A stretch of DNA of 50,822 bases from Thioalkalivibrio sp. HK1 (GCA_000583135.1 JFBG01000080.1:1-50822), one strand, 5' to 3'; counted from the stretch's first letter, positions 18,012 through 27,558 are shown. Notes: generated by a model not told the origin, from the sequence alone. Made by a program: numbers and translations.

Positions 18012-20720
18012 TCACCCGGCTTTGGGCAATGCGGCGACGCCTTGCATTCGTCTTCTTTGCAAGAGGATCACGATGGCGAGTATGAGCAGGGCCGGGAGAT
18101 AGAAGAGTTCTTTCGGCGGGCGCTCTTTCGGCAATGCCACGGAAGTGATCTTGACCGGTTCGTCGCCGTAAAAATCGAAGGATCGGGACAGTTCCACGAA
18201 GGCCGATCCCGGCAAGGGTTCTTCCAAGATCGCCGCCTGATCGTCGGGGATGAGAAAAAGGCCGGTCTGGGCGATGCGTTCGATCCCCTGATCGCTTCGC
18301 TCGCCCGCGGGTAGGGTGTCTTGCGCCGGCGGTGCCTCCAAGGCGATATGGAGGGTGGTGGAGGTCATCCGATCCGGATCGTTGAAATCCGGCCCGTCGA
18401 TGACCAAGCGAAGAGGGGTATTTGCCGGGATGTCGGATGCGATCTCGGCGATATCCGATCCGGGATGATATTCGTAGGGTTCGATCAGGCGATCCAGCCA
18501 GAATCCGGGTCTTAGCAGGGTGAAGACCACGAGCAGGAGAGCCAAGCCCTCGATGATGCGATTGCGGGTCAGGAAATATCCTTGGGTTGCGGCGGCGAAG
18601 AGCATCATCGCGATGACGGCGACGAGGAAGACGAAGAGTCCTTTGATCAATCCGACATCGATCAGCAGGAGTTCGGTGTTGAAGATGAAGAGAAAGGGGA
18701 GGATCGCAGTGCGAATGTCGTACATGAAGCCTTGGATGCCGGTACGGATCGGATCGCCGCCGGAAATGGCGGCGGCGGCGAATGCCGCAAGCCCCACCGG
18801 TGGGGTGTCGTCGGCGAGGATCCCGAAATAGAAGACGAATAGATGGACGGCGATCAACGGTACGATCAAGCCGCTTTTCGCGCCCAAGGCCACGATCACC
18901 GGTGCCATCAGCGAGGAGACGACGATGTAGTTCGCGGTGGTGGGAAGGCCCATCCCGAGGATCAGGCTCATGATCGCCACGAGTATCAGCATCAGCATCA
19001 GATTGCCGCCGGAAAGGAATTCGACGAATTCCCCGACGACCTGATGCGCTCCGGTCAAGGAGATGGTGCCGACGATCACCCCCGCCGCACCGGTGGCCAC
19101 CCCGATCCCGATCATATTGCGCGACCCGGCGATCATCCCCTCGAAGCACTCTTTCGCTCCGCGCCGCAGGGCATCGGACATCGAAGCGGTGCCGGTCAAT
19201 TCGGCATTGCCTCGGCCAAGGCGCATCAGAAACTTCAAGGGATGTTGGGTCAGGGAAATCGTGATCATCGCCACCGTCGCCCAAAATGCGGAGAGCGACG
19301 GGGAGAGTCTTTCGATCATGATGCACCAGATCAAAATCACGATCGGCAGGAGGTAGAACAATCCCGTCAACGCCGTCGCTCCCGCTGCCGGTAGGCTGGT
19401 GATCGGGGTGTCGGGGGAGTCGACCACCAGATCGGCGGATTTCGCGGCCATCCATAGAAGGGCGATATAGATGATGCAGCAAAGAAGGGCAACGGCGATG
19501 AACGAAAATTCCGGCATCAGAACTTTGATCCATCCAAGGCCGTAATGGACCCCGGCTGCGAGCGAGGCGAGGATGATGAAGCCGAGGAGGAAGCCTGCGA
19601 TCTTTTGCAGCAAGGAGAATCTGGAAGGGTGTTTGGGTAATCCTTCGAGATTCAGTTTCAATGCTTCCAAATGCACGATATAGACCAGAGCGATATAGGA
19701 GGCGATGGCGGGGATCAAGGCGTGGCGGATGATATCGGGGTAGCTGACGCCGGTGAATTCCGAGATCAAAAAGGCGGCGGCGCCCATGACCGGGGGGGTG
19801 AGCTGGCCGTTGGTGGACGAAGCCACCTCTACCGCCCCGGCTTTTTCCGGGGAAAATCCGGTGCGTTTCATCAAGGGGATGGTGAAGGTTCCGGTGGTGA
19901 CGGTATTGGCGATCGATGAGCCGGAGTAGATTCCGCTCATCGCCGAGGCCATGACCGCGGCCTTTGCCGGGCCGCCCCGAAAATGCCCGAGCAGGGCAAA
20001 GGAGAGTTTGACGAAATAGTTCCCCGCCCCTGATTTTTCCAAGATCGCGCCCAAGAGAACGAAGAGGAAGATCATCGAGGCCGAGACTCCCAAAGCCACC
20101 CCGAAGACTCCCTCGGTTTGAATCCAGAAATGCCACATCGCTTTGCTGAAAGAGGCTCCTTTCCAGCGGATGGCATCCGGCACGATTTCCAAGTGCCCGA
20201 AAAAGACATAGAGCAAGAACACTCCGGCCACGATGACCAGAGGCAGTCCCAGCGCGCGATAGACCGAGATCGCAAGAACGGTCAATCCGCCGGCGGCGAC
20301 GATCAGGTCTTGGGTGTTGGCGATCCCCGCTCGTACCGCAATCCCGTCCCGAAAGACCAAAAGATAGAGGCAGCAGGAAACACCGATGATCGCCAATACC
20401 CAGTCGTAGACGGGAATGAAATGGCGGGGGGCGGATCTAAAAAGGGGAAAGGCCAGTATCGATAAAAAAATGGCGAAGGCAAGGTGAATGAACCGAGCCT
20501 GGTCGGTGTTGATGGTGAGGTTGAAACCTAAAGTTTCGCTGAGCTGGAAGGGGAGATTGGATGATATATAAAGTTGAAACAGCGCCCAAATAAAGGTGGT
20601 GGCGGTGATGAGGATTCCTTGCCAACCTTGCGGGTTTCGGCTGCCGGTATCGTGATGGGCGACCAAACGCTCGGCATAGGCTTGATCGGTGGCGGTGGAA
20701 TCGATATCGGGGGAAGACAA
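18012..20720 (-). CDS. TRAP transporter fused permease (DctQM fusion, TAXI type)
   Basis: A 902-residue integral membrane protein of the fused 4TM/12TM TRAP class. An N-terminal small-subunit-like segment (residues about 30-190) is joined to a DctM-like large domain. Family motifs include GAILEKSGAGNYFVKL, AVMASAMSGIYSGSSIANT, NGQLTPPVMGAAAFLI and ILGMGLPTTANYIV. It is Na+- or H+-coupled and imports a substrate delivered by the TAXI binding protein encoded just upstream; the substrate is probably a carboxylate or amino-acid-like compound but cannot be read from sequence. The final stretch carries about 150 residues with a soluble segment (SDIAEIASDIPANTPLRLVI) and a last membrane span, common in this fused class. 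Translation appears to start with TTG at 20720, preceded by an AAGAGA site. Confidence 0.93.
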   Translation of the reverse strand: MSSPDIDSTATDQAYAERLVAHHDTGSRNPQGWQGILITATTFIWALFQLYISSNLPFQLSETLGFNLTINTDQARFIHLAFAIFLSILAFPLFRSAPRHFIPVYDWVLAIIGVSCCLYLLVFRDGIAVRAGIANTQDLIVAAGGLTVLAISVYRALGLPLVIVAGVFLLYVFFGHLEIVPDAIRWKGASFSKAMWHFWIQTEGVFGVALGVSASMIFLFVLLGAILEKSGAGNYFVKLSFALLGHFRGGPAKAAVMASAMSGIYSGSSIANTVTTGTFTIPLMKRTGFSPEKAGAVEVASSTNGQLTPPVMGAAAFLISEFTGVSYPDIIRHALIPAIASYIALVYIVHLEALKLNLEGLPKHPSRFSLLQKIAGFLLGFIILASLAAGVHYGLGWIKVLMPEFSFIAVALLCCIIYIALLWMAAKSADLVVDSPDTPITSLPAAGATALTGLFYLLPIVILIWCIMIERLSPSLSAFWATVAMITISLTQHPLKFLMRLGRGNAELTGTASMSDALRRGAKECFEGMIAGSRNMIGIGVATGAAGVIVGTISLTGAHQVVGEFVEFLSGGNLMLMLILVAIMSLILGMGLPTTANYIVVSSLMAPVIVALGAKSGLIVPLIAVHLFVFYFGILADDTPPVGLAAFAAAAISGGDPIRTGIQGFMYDIRTAILPFLFIFNTELLLIDVGLIKGLFVFLVAVIAMMLFAAATQGYFLTRNRIIEGLALLLVVFTLLRPGFWLDRLIEPYEYHPGSDIAEIASDIPANTPLRLVIDGPDFNDPDRMTSTTLHIALEAPPAQDTLPAGERSDQGIERIAQTGLFLIPDDQAAILEEPLPGSAFVELSRSFDFYGDEPVKITSVALPKERPPKELFYLPALLILAIVILLQRRRMQGVAALPKAG

Positions 20721-20769
20721 TTCGATGATCTCTTATTTCAAAAGGGGATGTTTCATGTTTTGTTCGAAT

Positions 20770-20817
20770 AAAAAAAGCGATTCTCCGGAAATTCCAAAGC
20801 GTCATCCGGAGAATCGC
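20770..20817 (-). terminator. strong intrinsic terminator between TAXI binding-protein and TRAP permease genes
   Basis: A perfect 13-bp stem: GCGATTCTCCGGA at 20777-20789 and TCCGGAGAATCGC at 20805-20817, with a 15-nt loop. On the minus strand it is followed by a run of six or more T. It sits between the binding-protein stop and the permease start, so it probably lets only part of the transcripts reach the permease. Confidence 0.85.
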
Positions 20818-20855
20818 CGATCGAAGAGGCAATCAAAAAACGAGAGGGGATCCGC

Positions 20856-21827
20856 TTACATCCAGCCGCGCTCTTTGTAGTATTTCATCGCGCCATCGTG
20901 CAAAGGAGCGGAGATCGAATCACGAATCATCTCTTTTTCGCTCAAGTTGGCGAAGGCCGGGTGGAGTTTTTTGAATTGATCGAAGTTATCGAAAACCGCT
21001 TTGACCACGGTATAGACCGCCATTTCATCGACTTTCGCGCTGGTGATGAAAGTGGCGCCCACCCCGAAAGTGCGGATATCGGCTTCGTTGTTATACATCC
21101 CGGCAGGGATCGTCGCCGTGCGGTAGAAAGAATTGTCGGCGATGAGTTTGTCGATGGCTGAGCCGGTGGCGTTGACTAAATGGGTCGGACAAGTCGCCAA
21201 GGATTCTTTTGTCAGCGCCGAGGGATGGCCGACCAGCCAGAAGTAGGCATCGATCTTGTTATCGCAGATAGCTTGCCCGGTCTCGGCCGATTTGAGTTCG
21301 GAGGCGAGTTTCAGATCGCTCCTCTCCCAGCCCAAGGCTTCCTCGATCACTTCCCAAGTGCCGCGGGTGCCGGAGCCGACATTGCCGATATTGACCCGCT
21401 TGTTCTTCAAATCGGTGATGTTTTGGATCCCCGAATCGTCGCGGGCGATGATGGTTACCGGCTCGGGATGCACGGAGAAGACCGCTCGCAGATCCTCGAA
21501 TTTTCCTTGATCCGAGAATTTCGAGGTTCCGTTCCAAGCGTGATATTGCCAGTCGGATTGGGCTACGCCGAATTCCAAGTCCCCCGATCGCACTGTATTG
21601 ATATTGTAGATGGAGCCTCCGGTGGATTCGACGGAGCAGCGGATGCCGGTTTCCTTGCGCATCTTGTTGACCAAACGGCAGATCGCCCCGCCGGTCGGAT
21701 AATAGACCCCGGTAATGCCTCCGGTGCCGATGGAGATGAAACGATCCGCAGCGAAAGCGAAGGTGAACGATGCGCTACCGAGAACGAAGGCCAGCGCCAA
21801 AGCGGCGAGGCGGCGTGTGGTTTTCAT
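20856..21827 (-). CDS. TAXI-family TRAP transporter substrate-binding protein
   Basis: A 323-residue periplasmic protein. Residues 1-26 form a signal peptide with core LAALALAFVLGSASFTFAFA. The mature protein opens with the TAXI signature FISIGTGGITGVYYPTGGAI and continues with CRLVNKM and STGGSIYNI, typical of the family that binds substrates such as glutamate or other carboxylates. The gene is first in a pair with the fused TRAP permease, from which it is separated by a strong terminator. The ribosome site AAGGGAT precedes ATG 21827. The exact ligand is unknown. Confidence 0.93.
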   Translation of the reverse strand: MKTTRRLAALALAFVLGSASFTFAFAADRFISIGTGGITGVYYPTGGAICRLVNKMRKETGIRCSVESTGGSIYNINTVRSGDLEFGVAQSDWQYHAWNGTSKFSDQGKFEDLRAVFSVHPEPVTIIARDDSGIQNITDLKNKRVNIGNVGSGTRGTWEVIEEALGWERSDLKLASELKSAETGQAICDNKIDAYFWLVGHPSALTKESLATCPTHLVNATGSAIDKLIADNSFYRTATIPAGMYNNEADIRTFGVGATFITSAKVDEMAVYTVVKAVFDNFDQFKKLHPAFANLSEKEMIRDSISAPLHDGAMKYYKERGWM

Positions 21828-21939
21828 GGTGCTATCCCTTTTTATCAGGGGTCAACGATATTCCCGTTCGAGAAAGGCAATGAGATTTTTCTTTGAACGA
21901 GGGCGAAACGAAACATCGACATCATCGGGTTTTTCGAGA

Positions 21940-23166
21940 TCAAGCAGGGCTCATGCCGCGCAGCCTTTCGGAGCGTCGACGCAGCAATTCGAGGGTCGTC
22001 AACAAAGCGATGGAAAGAGCGACCAAGATGGTCGCGACCGCAAGGATGGTGGGGCTGATCTGTTCGCGCAACCCCAAAAACATTTGCCAAGGAAGGGTTT
22101 TTTGGCTTGCGGATCCGATAAAGAGCACCACCACCACTTCATCGAAGGAGGTGATGAAAGCGAAAAGACCTCCCGATATGACGCCGGGGAGGATCAAGGG
22201 CATTTGGATGCGAAAAAAAGTGGTGATCGGATTTGCGCCCATATTGGCCGCAGCTCGGGTCAGCGATCGATCGAAGCCGACCAAGGTGGCGGTGACGGTG
22301 ATGATGACGAAGGGAATGCCAAGCACCGCATGGGCCAGGATCACTTTGATATAGCCCACCAAATCCTTGTTCATACCGATGGATTGCTCCATCCAATTCC
22401 CCAACGCCGAATAGAAGAAGAACATCCCGGTGGCGGAGATGATCAAAGGCACGATCATCGGCGATATGAGAATGGCGGTGATCGTTCGTTTCGCCGGCAT
22501 ATTGCTTTGACTAAGACCGATTGCCGCCAAAGTGCCCAAGGAGACCGAGATGAGGGTGGCTATCGGAGCGATGATCAAAGAGTTCCAAAGCGATCGCAAC
22601 CACTCGCCATTGGAGTCCTCTCTTAAGCCTAAGAAGTCCATATAGTGTTTGAGCGAATAACCGTCGGGATCGAAGCGCAGCATCTTGTCGGTGAAGGTGA
22701 AAAAGTCCTCGGCGTTGAACGATAATGGCATCACCACCAGAATCGGTGCGATCAGGAAGATGAAGATCAAGGCACACAGGCAGCGAAATGCGTAGTGCCA
22801 CAGCACTTGCCCGGTGGTCAAATAAGGGAGCAATCGCTCGCGGTAGCGCCGGTTTCGAGTCCAATACATGATCCAAACCGATAGATGGCCCCATATAAAA
22901 CCCAAGATGCCACCGGGAATTCCCGCCAATATCAAGCCGAAGACGCCAAACCCCAAGCGATTGATCCAGCCTGCCAAGCGCTCGTTTTTCAGCAGATGAA
23001 AATAGACGAAGGCCAGCGATAGCTGCGAGGCGGCGCTGATAGCCATGCCGACGATTCCGGCGTCATGGACATTGCCGATCACAAGCCCCGATCCGCCACC
23101 GAATAACAAGAGGATCGGTGATATCTTGATCAACGAGTTGGGTGAAGCGGTGGTGATTTGCATCAT
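21940..23166 (-). CDS. ABC transporter permease, PotC-like, with extended N-terminus
   Basis: About 408 residues. The C-terminal 270 form a binding-protein-dependent permease with the EAA loop AAANMGANPITTFFRIQMPL, similar to PotC/PotI of polyamine importers. The first 110 or so residues add membrane spans not found in E. coli PotC (264 residues): LLLFGGGSGLVIGNV, AISAASQLSLAFVYF and GVFGLILAGIPGGILGFI. The frame is open to 23187, but ATG 23166 (or 23163) is preferred because GGGTGA, which contains the end of the upstream permease gene, serves as ribosome site, giving tight coupling to potB. Imports polyamine or a related organic cation through the inner membrane with the other three subunits. 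Confidence 0.88.
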   Translation of the reverse strand: MMQITTASPNSLIKISPILLLFGGGSGLVIGNVHDAGIVGMAISAASQLSLAFVYFHLLKNERLAGWINRLGFGVFGLILAGIPGGILGFIWGHLSVWIMYWTRNRRYRERLLPYLTTGQVLWHYAFRCLCALIFIFLIAPILVVMPLSFNAEDFFTFTDKMLRFDPDGYSLKHYMDFLGLREDSNGEWLRSLWNSLIIAPIATLISVSLGTLAAIGLSQSNMPAKRTITAILISPMIVPLIISATGMFFFYSALGNWMEQSIGMNKDLVGYIKVILAHAVLGIPFVIITVTATLVGFDRSLTRAAANMGANPITTFFRIQMPLILPGVISGGLFAFITSFDEVVVVLFIGSASQKTLPWQMFLGLREQISPTILAVATILVALSIALLTTLELLRRRSERLRGMSPA

Positions 23167-23170
23167 CGAT

Positions 23171-24847
23171 TCACCCGAGCTTGACATTATCGATGCCGAC
23201 GATTCGATCGTATGTCCAGTATAGAACGAGGACCACCATCAGCAAAATCGTTCCCAGTGCCGCCGCCAAGCCCCAGTTGAGCGATCTCGATATATGGTAG
23301 GCGATTCGATTGGAGATAAAAACGCCATCGGTGCCGCCGACGATTTCGGGGGTGATGTAATAGCCGATGGAGAGGATGAAAACGAGAATCGATCCGGCTC
23401 CGATGCCGGGGATGGATTGGGGAAAGTAAACGCGCAAAAAGGCGGTCCAATCATTGGCTCCCAGGGATTTCGCCGCTCGCACATAGCTCGGCGAGATCGT
23501 TTGCATGACCGAATACATCGGCAGGATCATGAATGGCAACAGGATATGGGTCATCGCGACGATGGTGCCGATCTGGTTATTGATGATTTCCAGTCGATTG
23601 TCGGTGGCGACGACGCCGAGCCAAACCAGCGTTTCGTTGATCACCCCTTGCTGTTGCAGCATGACTTTCCAAGCCGATGTGCGCACCAGCAAGGAGGTCC
23701 AAAAGGGCAGGAGAACCAAGATGATCAATAGATTGGCGGTTCGCATGGGCAAGTTGGCCATCAACCATGCCACCGGATAGCCGAGCAGGATACAGGCAAG
23801 GGTGATGATCAAGGACATCTGAACGGTGCGAATGAATAAAGTGATCAAGATGCGCTTGTTTTCCGGTTGGATCGTCGGCCCGTCCAACGATTTGCGCATA
23901 TCCACGGCGTTGAGAAAATATCCCGAGGTATAGTCGTTCGAATGCACCTTGATCGTTTGCCAAACTTCGATATCCCCCCAGTCTTTATGGATTTTGCGTA
24001 GGATGTCGGTGAAATCGAGGGGGTAATCGATGGATTCGGTCGATAGTTTTTCGATCGGATGCGGCGAGGATTGCGATAGCCAGTTCTTGATTTCGATAGC
24101 GAAATCGGGTTGCTGCATATCGTAGATCAAAGCCACCGGGATCGATTCCCAAGGTCTTGTTTGCGCTATGTCTTCACCCTCGATCGATGCGGTATGGATG
24201 GCCCAAGCGGTATATTCTCGGGTTGCAAGCGGAAGGGCTTTTGCGATGCTCTTCGAGGGCATGAAATCGATATCGATATTGCCAAGTTCGCCTTGGAGTC
24301 TTTGGATACGAAGGAATTGTCGGTCGAATAGTTCCGGGTCGGCGTCGCCCTCGTTGCGGGCGGCGAAGAGATCGAACCATGTTTGGCCATCTGTCCAGCG
24401 GGCATCGGAGGCGATCAGAGTCTTTTCGATCTCCTTGCCGATATCATCGAGTTTGCGTCCCGATCTTCTAAATAGCGAGGAGATGCCGGTTTGTTCGTAG
24501 TTGAGTCTCGATCCCAAGCGGGTATGTCTTTTGGTTTCGACGGCGATAAAAAGATCGAAATAAAGCGAACGAAAGACATTCTCGGGGGGCAAGGGTGGAT
24601 CGCTTCCGTTCCAGTCATTCAAATCGGAGACGGTATAGAGGATGGTATCGCCGACGATCGTGTTATCGATCGAGCGAAGTAGCATATTGGCGATCGGGGT
24701 GATAAAAGTCAGCAGCACGAAGATCAGCAAGGGCATCACCAAGATCAATGCCCGTAGTTTTTCCCGCCGCAAAGCCCGTGCCAAGGAGCGTTTGAGCGGA
24801 GTGCCGTCCGCCGCCAGTATTCCGTTATGCTTGGCGGTTGCGATCAT
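23171..24847 (-). CDS. ABC transporter permease, PotB-like, with large periplasmic insert
   Basis: About 558 residues. TM1 is near residues 33-55 (ALILVMPLLIFVLLTFITPI). A soluble segment of roughly 260 residues follows, mostly charged and helical, before the remaining spans that begin at TVQMSLIITLACILLGYPVAW. The C-terminal part carries the EAA loop RAAKSLGANDWTAFLRVYFP. E. coli PotB has about 275 residues and only a short loop there, so the insert roughly doubles the protein. An in-frame start at 24883 would lie within the upstream terminator hairpin, so ATG 24847 is preferred. It pairs with the PotC-like permease, with near-overlapping ends. The insert may contact the binding protein or gate substrate; that is inference. 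Confidence 0.87.
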   Translation of the reverse strand: MIATAKHNGILAADGTPLKRSLARALRREKLRALILVMPLLIFVLLTFITPIANMLLRSIDNTIVGDTILYTVSDLNDWNGSDPPLPPENVFRSLYFDLFIAVETKRHTRLGSRLNYEQTGISSLFRRSGRKLDDIGKEIEKTLIASDARWTDGQTWFDLFAARNEGDADPELFDRQFLRIQRLQGELGNIDIDFMPSKSIAKALPLATREYTAWAIHTASIEGEDIAQTRPWESIPVALIYDMQQPDFAIEIKNWLSQSSPHPIEKLSTESIDYPLDFTDILRKIHKDWGDIEVWQTIKVHSNDYTSGYFLNAVDMRKSLDGPTIQPENKRILITLFIRTVQMSLIITLACILLGYPVAWLMANLPMRTANLLIILVLLPFWTSLLVRTSAWKVMLQQQGVINETLVWLGVVATDNRLEIINNQIGTIVAMTHILLPFMILPMYSVMQTISPSYVRAAKSLGANDWTAFLRVYFPQSIPGIGAGSILVFILSIGYYITPEIVGGTDGVFISNRIAYHISRSLNWGLAAALGTILLMVVLVLYWTYDRIVGIDNVKLG

Positions 24848-24865
24848 GGGATATCGATCATCGAA

Positions 24866-24898
24866 AAAAACCGGGGTTCGCATCGAACCCCGGTTTTT
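24866..24898 (-). terminator. strong intrinsic terminator between potD-like and potB-like genes
   Basis: A perfect 15-bp inverted repeat, AAAAACCGGGGTTCG at 24866-24880 and CGAACCCCGGTTTTT at 24884-24898, with a CAT loop and T-tract on either strand. It lies between the binding-protein stop codon and the permease start, probably causing partial termination so that more binding protein than permease is made. Confidence 0.88.
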
Positions 24899-24916
24899 AT
24901 CTTTACCCGATTGGAA

Positions 24917-26005
24917 TTATTGCGCCAGCCAGGCTTGGAACTTCGCATCGATATCGTCTCGATAATCCGCCCAGAATTCGTAGTTGTAAAGAATCGTATT
25001 CTTGGCGTTATCGGGATCGGTCGGCATATGCGGAGCCATGTCGATATTCAACTCCGAATGCTTGCCGACCAAGGGAGCGGATGAGTTGCGAGCCGGGCCG
25101 TAGGAAATATATTTGGCCTGATCCGCAAGACGCTGGGTGTCGGTGGCGAAATAGATATAGTCCAAAGCCCTTTGGGTGCGCTCTTCGCTCAGGCCGGTGG
25201 GAATGATCCAACCGTCGAGATCGAAAACCTGTGCATCCCACAGCATGGCCACCGGTTGTTTTTGCTCTTCGATCACCGAAAACAGCCGTCCGTTATAGGT
25301 CGATCCCATCACGACCTCGCCATCGGCCAGTAGTTGCGGGGTGTCGGCGCCGGCATTCCACCAAACCACATGATCCTTGATGGTATCGAGTTTTTTCAAA
25401 GCCCGATCTTGACCTGCTTCCGTTGCCAGAACGTCATAGAGATCGTCTTTGGAGACCCCGTCGCAGATCAGCGCCCACTCCATATTGTTGATGGGACGTT
25501 TTTCGAGCGAACGTTTCCCCGGATAGGCGTCGATATCGAAAATCGCGCAGATATCGGTGGGCGGGTTGTCGCCGACCATATCCGTGCGATAACCGAAGGT
25601 CGTGGAATAGACGATCTGCGGAATGAAGCAGGGAGAGACCAGTAGATCGCCGAAATCTTTCGAGGCCGGAGTGCCGTCGGGGGCTTGCGCCAAGTGCTTG
25701 TCGGGATCGATTTCCAGCGCCAAGCCCTCGTCGCATAGACGAATGGCATCGGCGGCGACGACATCGACGACATCCCAAGTGACATTGTCGGCTTCGTTCA
25801 TCGCGCGTAGCTTGGCCACCGCTTCGGCCGAGCTGTCATCGTTGATGACTCGGATGCCGGTTTTTTCCGTCCACGGCTCGTGATAGGCCTTGAGCTGGGA
25901 TTTGGAGTAGGCGCCGCCCCAAGAGACGATGGTCATTTCTTCGGCGATGGCAACGGCGGACAGGGCCAATACGCTTGCGGCCAAGATAGTACGGGTGAAT
26001 CTCAT
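24917..26005 (-). CDS. periplasmic polyamine-type ABC binding protein, PotD-like
   Basis: A 362-residue extracytoplasmic solute-binding protein of family 1. The signal peptide spans residues 1-21 (TILAASVLALSAVAIA). The mature chain starts EEMTIVSWGGAYSKSQ and holds AKLRAMNEADNVTWDVVDV and WWNAGADTPQLLADGEVVMG, elements shared with PotD/PotF-type and related putrescine/spermidine or glycine-betaine-like binders. Two internal Cys (in LCDEG and SPCFIPQ) may form a disulphide. The ribosome site AAGGAG precedes ATG 26005. It lies between the ATPase and permease genes of the same system. Polyamine is the best guess for ligand; the anionic residues that decide it were not modelled. Confidence 0.9.
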   Translation of the reverse strand: MRFTRTILAASVLALSAVAIAEEMTIVSWGGAYSKSQLKAYHEPWTEKTGIRVINDDSSAEAVAKLRAMNEADNVTWDVVDVVAADAIRLCDEGLALEIDPDKHLAQAPDGTPASKDFGDLLVSPCFIPQIVYSTTFGYRTDMVGDNPPTDICAIFDIDAYPGKRSLEKRPINNMEWALICDGVSKDDLYDVLATEAGQDRALKKLDTIKDHVVWWNAGADTPQLLADGEVVMGSTYNGRLFSVIEEQKQPVAMLWDAQVFDLDGWIIPTGLSEERTQRALDYIYFATDTQRLADQAKYISYGPARNSSAPLVGKHSELNIDMAPHMPTDPDNAKNTILYNYEFWADYRDDIDAKFQAWLAQ

Positions 26006-26194
26006 CTCGATATCTCCTTGAAAATACCCGTCGATTCGAAGGAACGAGGAGTCGAATTACGGGCGAAATTCGCTTCCCTTTTCGGACAACCACGCATCAA
26101 CATTACCCGAACATGAACGCTACCTGATTCTTTTCATCGAAATTCTCTTCGTCGAGATCGCTCGCAAGATCGCTCGAACGAAAGCCGGTAGGCA

Positions 26195-27316
26195 TCAAGT
26201 CCCGGTATCGAGCGCCCGACAATCATCGGGTAGCCAGCCGATTTCGATGATGCGTCCTGGTTCCAGCCGAGCCTGATCCGGTGCGTTGCGGGTCTTGATG
26301 ATGAAACTCTCGTTGCCTGCAACCCGCACTCGGGTGCGAAAAATATCGCCCATGTAAATGAATTCCAGCACCTCGGCTTCGAGGGTATGGGCGTCGGGAT
26401 GCAGGCGATCTTTATTGAACTCGACGCGCTCGGGACGAATCGATACCCGGGTTCGCTCCCCCGGTCGGCTGACATTGATCGGTTTGCAATCGATCATCTC
26501 GCCGTTTTCCAGTTTGACCAAGGCGTATCCATCGCCGATCGAATGCACGACCCCATCCAAGGTATTATTCTCTCCGATGAACTGGGCCACGAAACTGTTA
26601 TCGGGTTCCTCGTAGAGGGTATCGGGTTTTGCCACTTGCTGGATACGGCCATCGTCGAAGACCGCAACCCGATCCGACATGGTCAGGGCCTCGGTCTGAT
26701 CGTGGGTTACATAGACCACGGTGATGCCCAAGCGATGGGTGAGATCGGTGATCTCGAACTGCATTTTTTCCCGCAGTTGTTTATCGAGTGCGCCCAAGGG
26801 TTCGTCCATCAACACCAGTTGGGGCTCGAAGACCAAGGCTCTTGCAAGGGCGATCCGTTGTTGCTGGCCTCCTGATAACTGCGCAGGGCGGCGCCCTCCG
26901 AAATCCCCCATCTCGACCATATCGAGCGCTTTTTTCACTTTGCTCTCGCGCTCGGACTTTGCGATCTTGCGCACTTCCAAAGGGAAGGATAGGTTTTCCG
27001 CGACCGTCATGTGGGGGAAGAGGGCGTAATTTTGGAAGACCATCCCGATGCCGCGGCGATGGGGAGGGATATGATTGATCGAGATCCCGTCAAGGAGAAT
27101 GTCGCCGTGGGTTGCGGTCTCGAAGCCGGCGAGCATCATCAAGCAGGTCGTTTTTCCCGATCCCGAAGGACCGAGCATGGTGAGAAATTCACCCTTCGAT
27201 ATATCGAGATTGAGATCCTTGACGACCAGCGTCTCGCCGTCATAGCTTTTTTGAACGCGATCGAATCGTACGAAGGGCTCTTTTCCTTCCGCGCTGCGTC
27301 GTTCGTCGGTGGCCAA
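26195..27316 (-). CDS. ABC transporter ATP-binding protein, PotA-like
   Basis: About 373 residues from the TTG at 27316. Walker A is GPSGSGKTT, the Q-loop region is GMVFQNYALFPHMTV, the ABC signature is LSGGQQQRIALARALV, Walker B is LVLMDEPLGALD and the switch His is in YVTHDQTEAL. A TOBE-type domain follows in the last 110 residues. It powers the importer encoded downstream. The frame is open to 27421, but TTG 27316 has AAGGGGAGAG about 9 bases upstream and gives the usual PotA length (370-380); no ATG fits. The gap of 190 bp to the binding-protein gene may hold a second promoter. Confidence 0.9.
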   Translation of the reverse strand: MATDERRSAEGKEPFVRFDRVQKSYDGETLVVKDLNLDISKGEFLTMLGPSGSGKTTCLMMLAGFETATHGDILLDGISINHIPPHRRGIGMVFQNYALFPHMTVAENLSFPLEVRKIAKSERESKVKKALDMVEMGDFGGRRPAQLSGGQQQRIALARALVFEPQLVLMDEPLGALDKQLREKMQFEITDLTHRLGITVVYVTHDQTEALTMSDRVAVFDDGRIQQVAKPDTLYEEPDNSFVAQFIGENNTLDGVVHSIGDGYALVKLENGEMIDCKPINVSRPGERTRVSIRPERVEFNKDRLHPDAHTLEAEVLEFIYMGDIFRTRVRVAGNESFIIKTRNAPDQARLEPGRIIEIGWLPDDCRALDTGT

Positions 27317-27486
27317 TGTCGTTCTCTCCCCTTGGATCGTCTTGCAATCCCCTTCGATCGTCGCCCCGCCCGAGATGTCCTTTCGATGCTCGGAAAAGCC
27401 CCTTGTCGATGGCGCTTGCACTTTTTGACGGTGGGATGTGCGTTTCGATGTCGTCTTGAAGAAGATGCCGGGGTCGGATGCTGCGC

Positions 27487-27558
27487 CTAAAAGACTTTCA
27501 GAGCGATGCCACCGATCAAAGGCGCCAAGACGATGAGGATATCGGCGATGGTATTCAT
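27487..27558 (-). CDS. possible 23-residue hydrophobic micropeptide upstream of potA-like gene
   Basis: A short frame of 23 codons on the same strand as the transporter genes, ATG at 27556-27558 and TAG at 27487-27489. The predicted peptide begins MNTIADILIVLAPLIGGIAL and ends in a lysine and two hydrophobic residues: one uninterrupted membrane span, similar in size to regulatory or transporter-associated miniproteins such as KdpF. No strong ribosome site is seen before it, so translation is uncertain. It ends 170 bp before the start of the ATPase gene. Confidence 0.3.
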   Translation of the reverse strand: MNTIADILIVLAPLIGGIALKVF

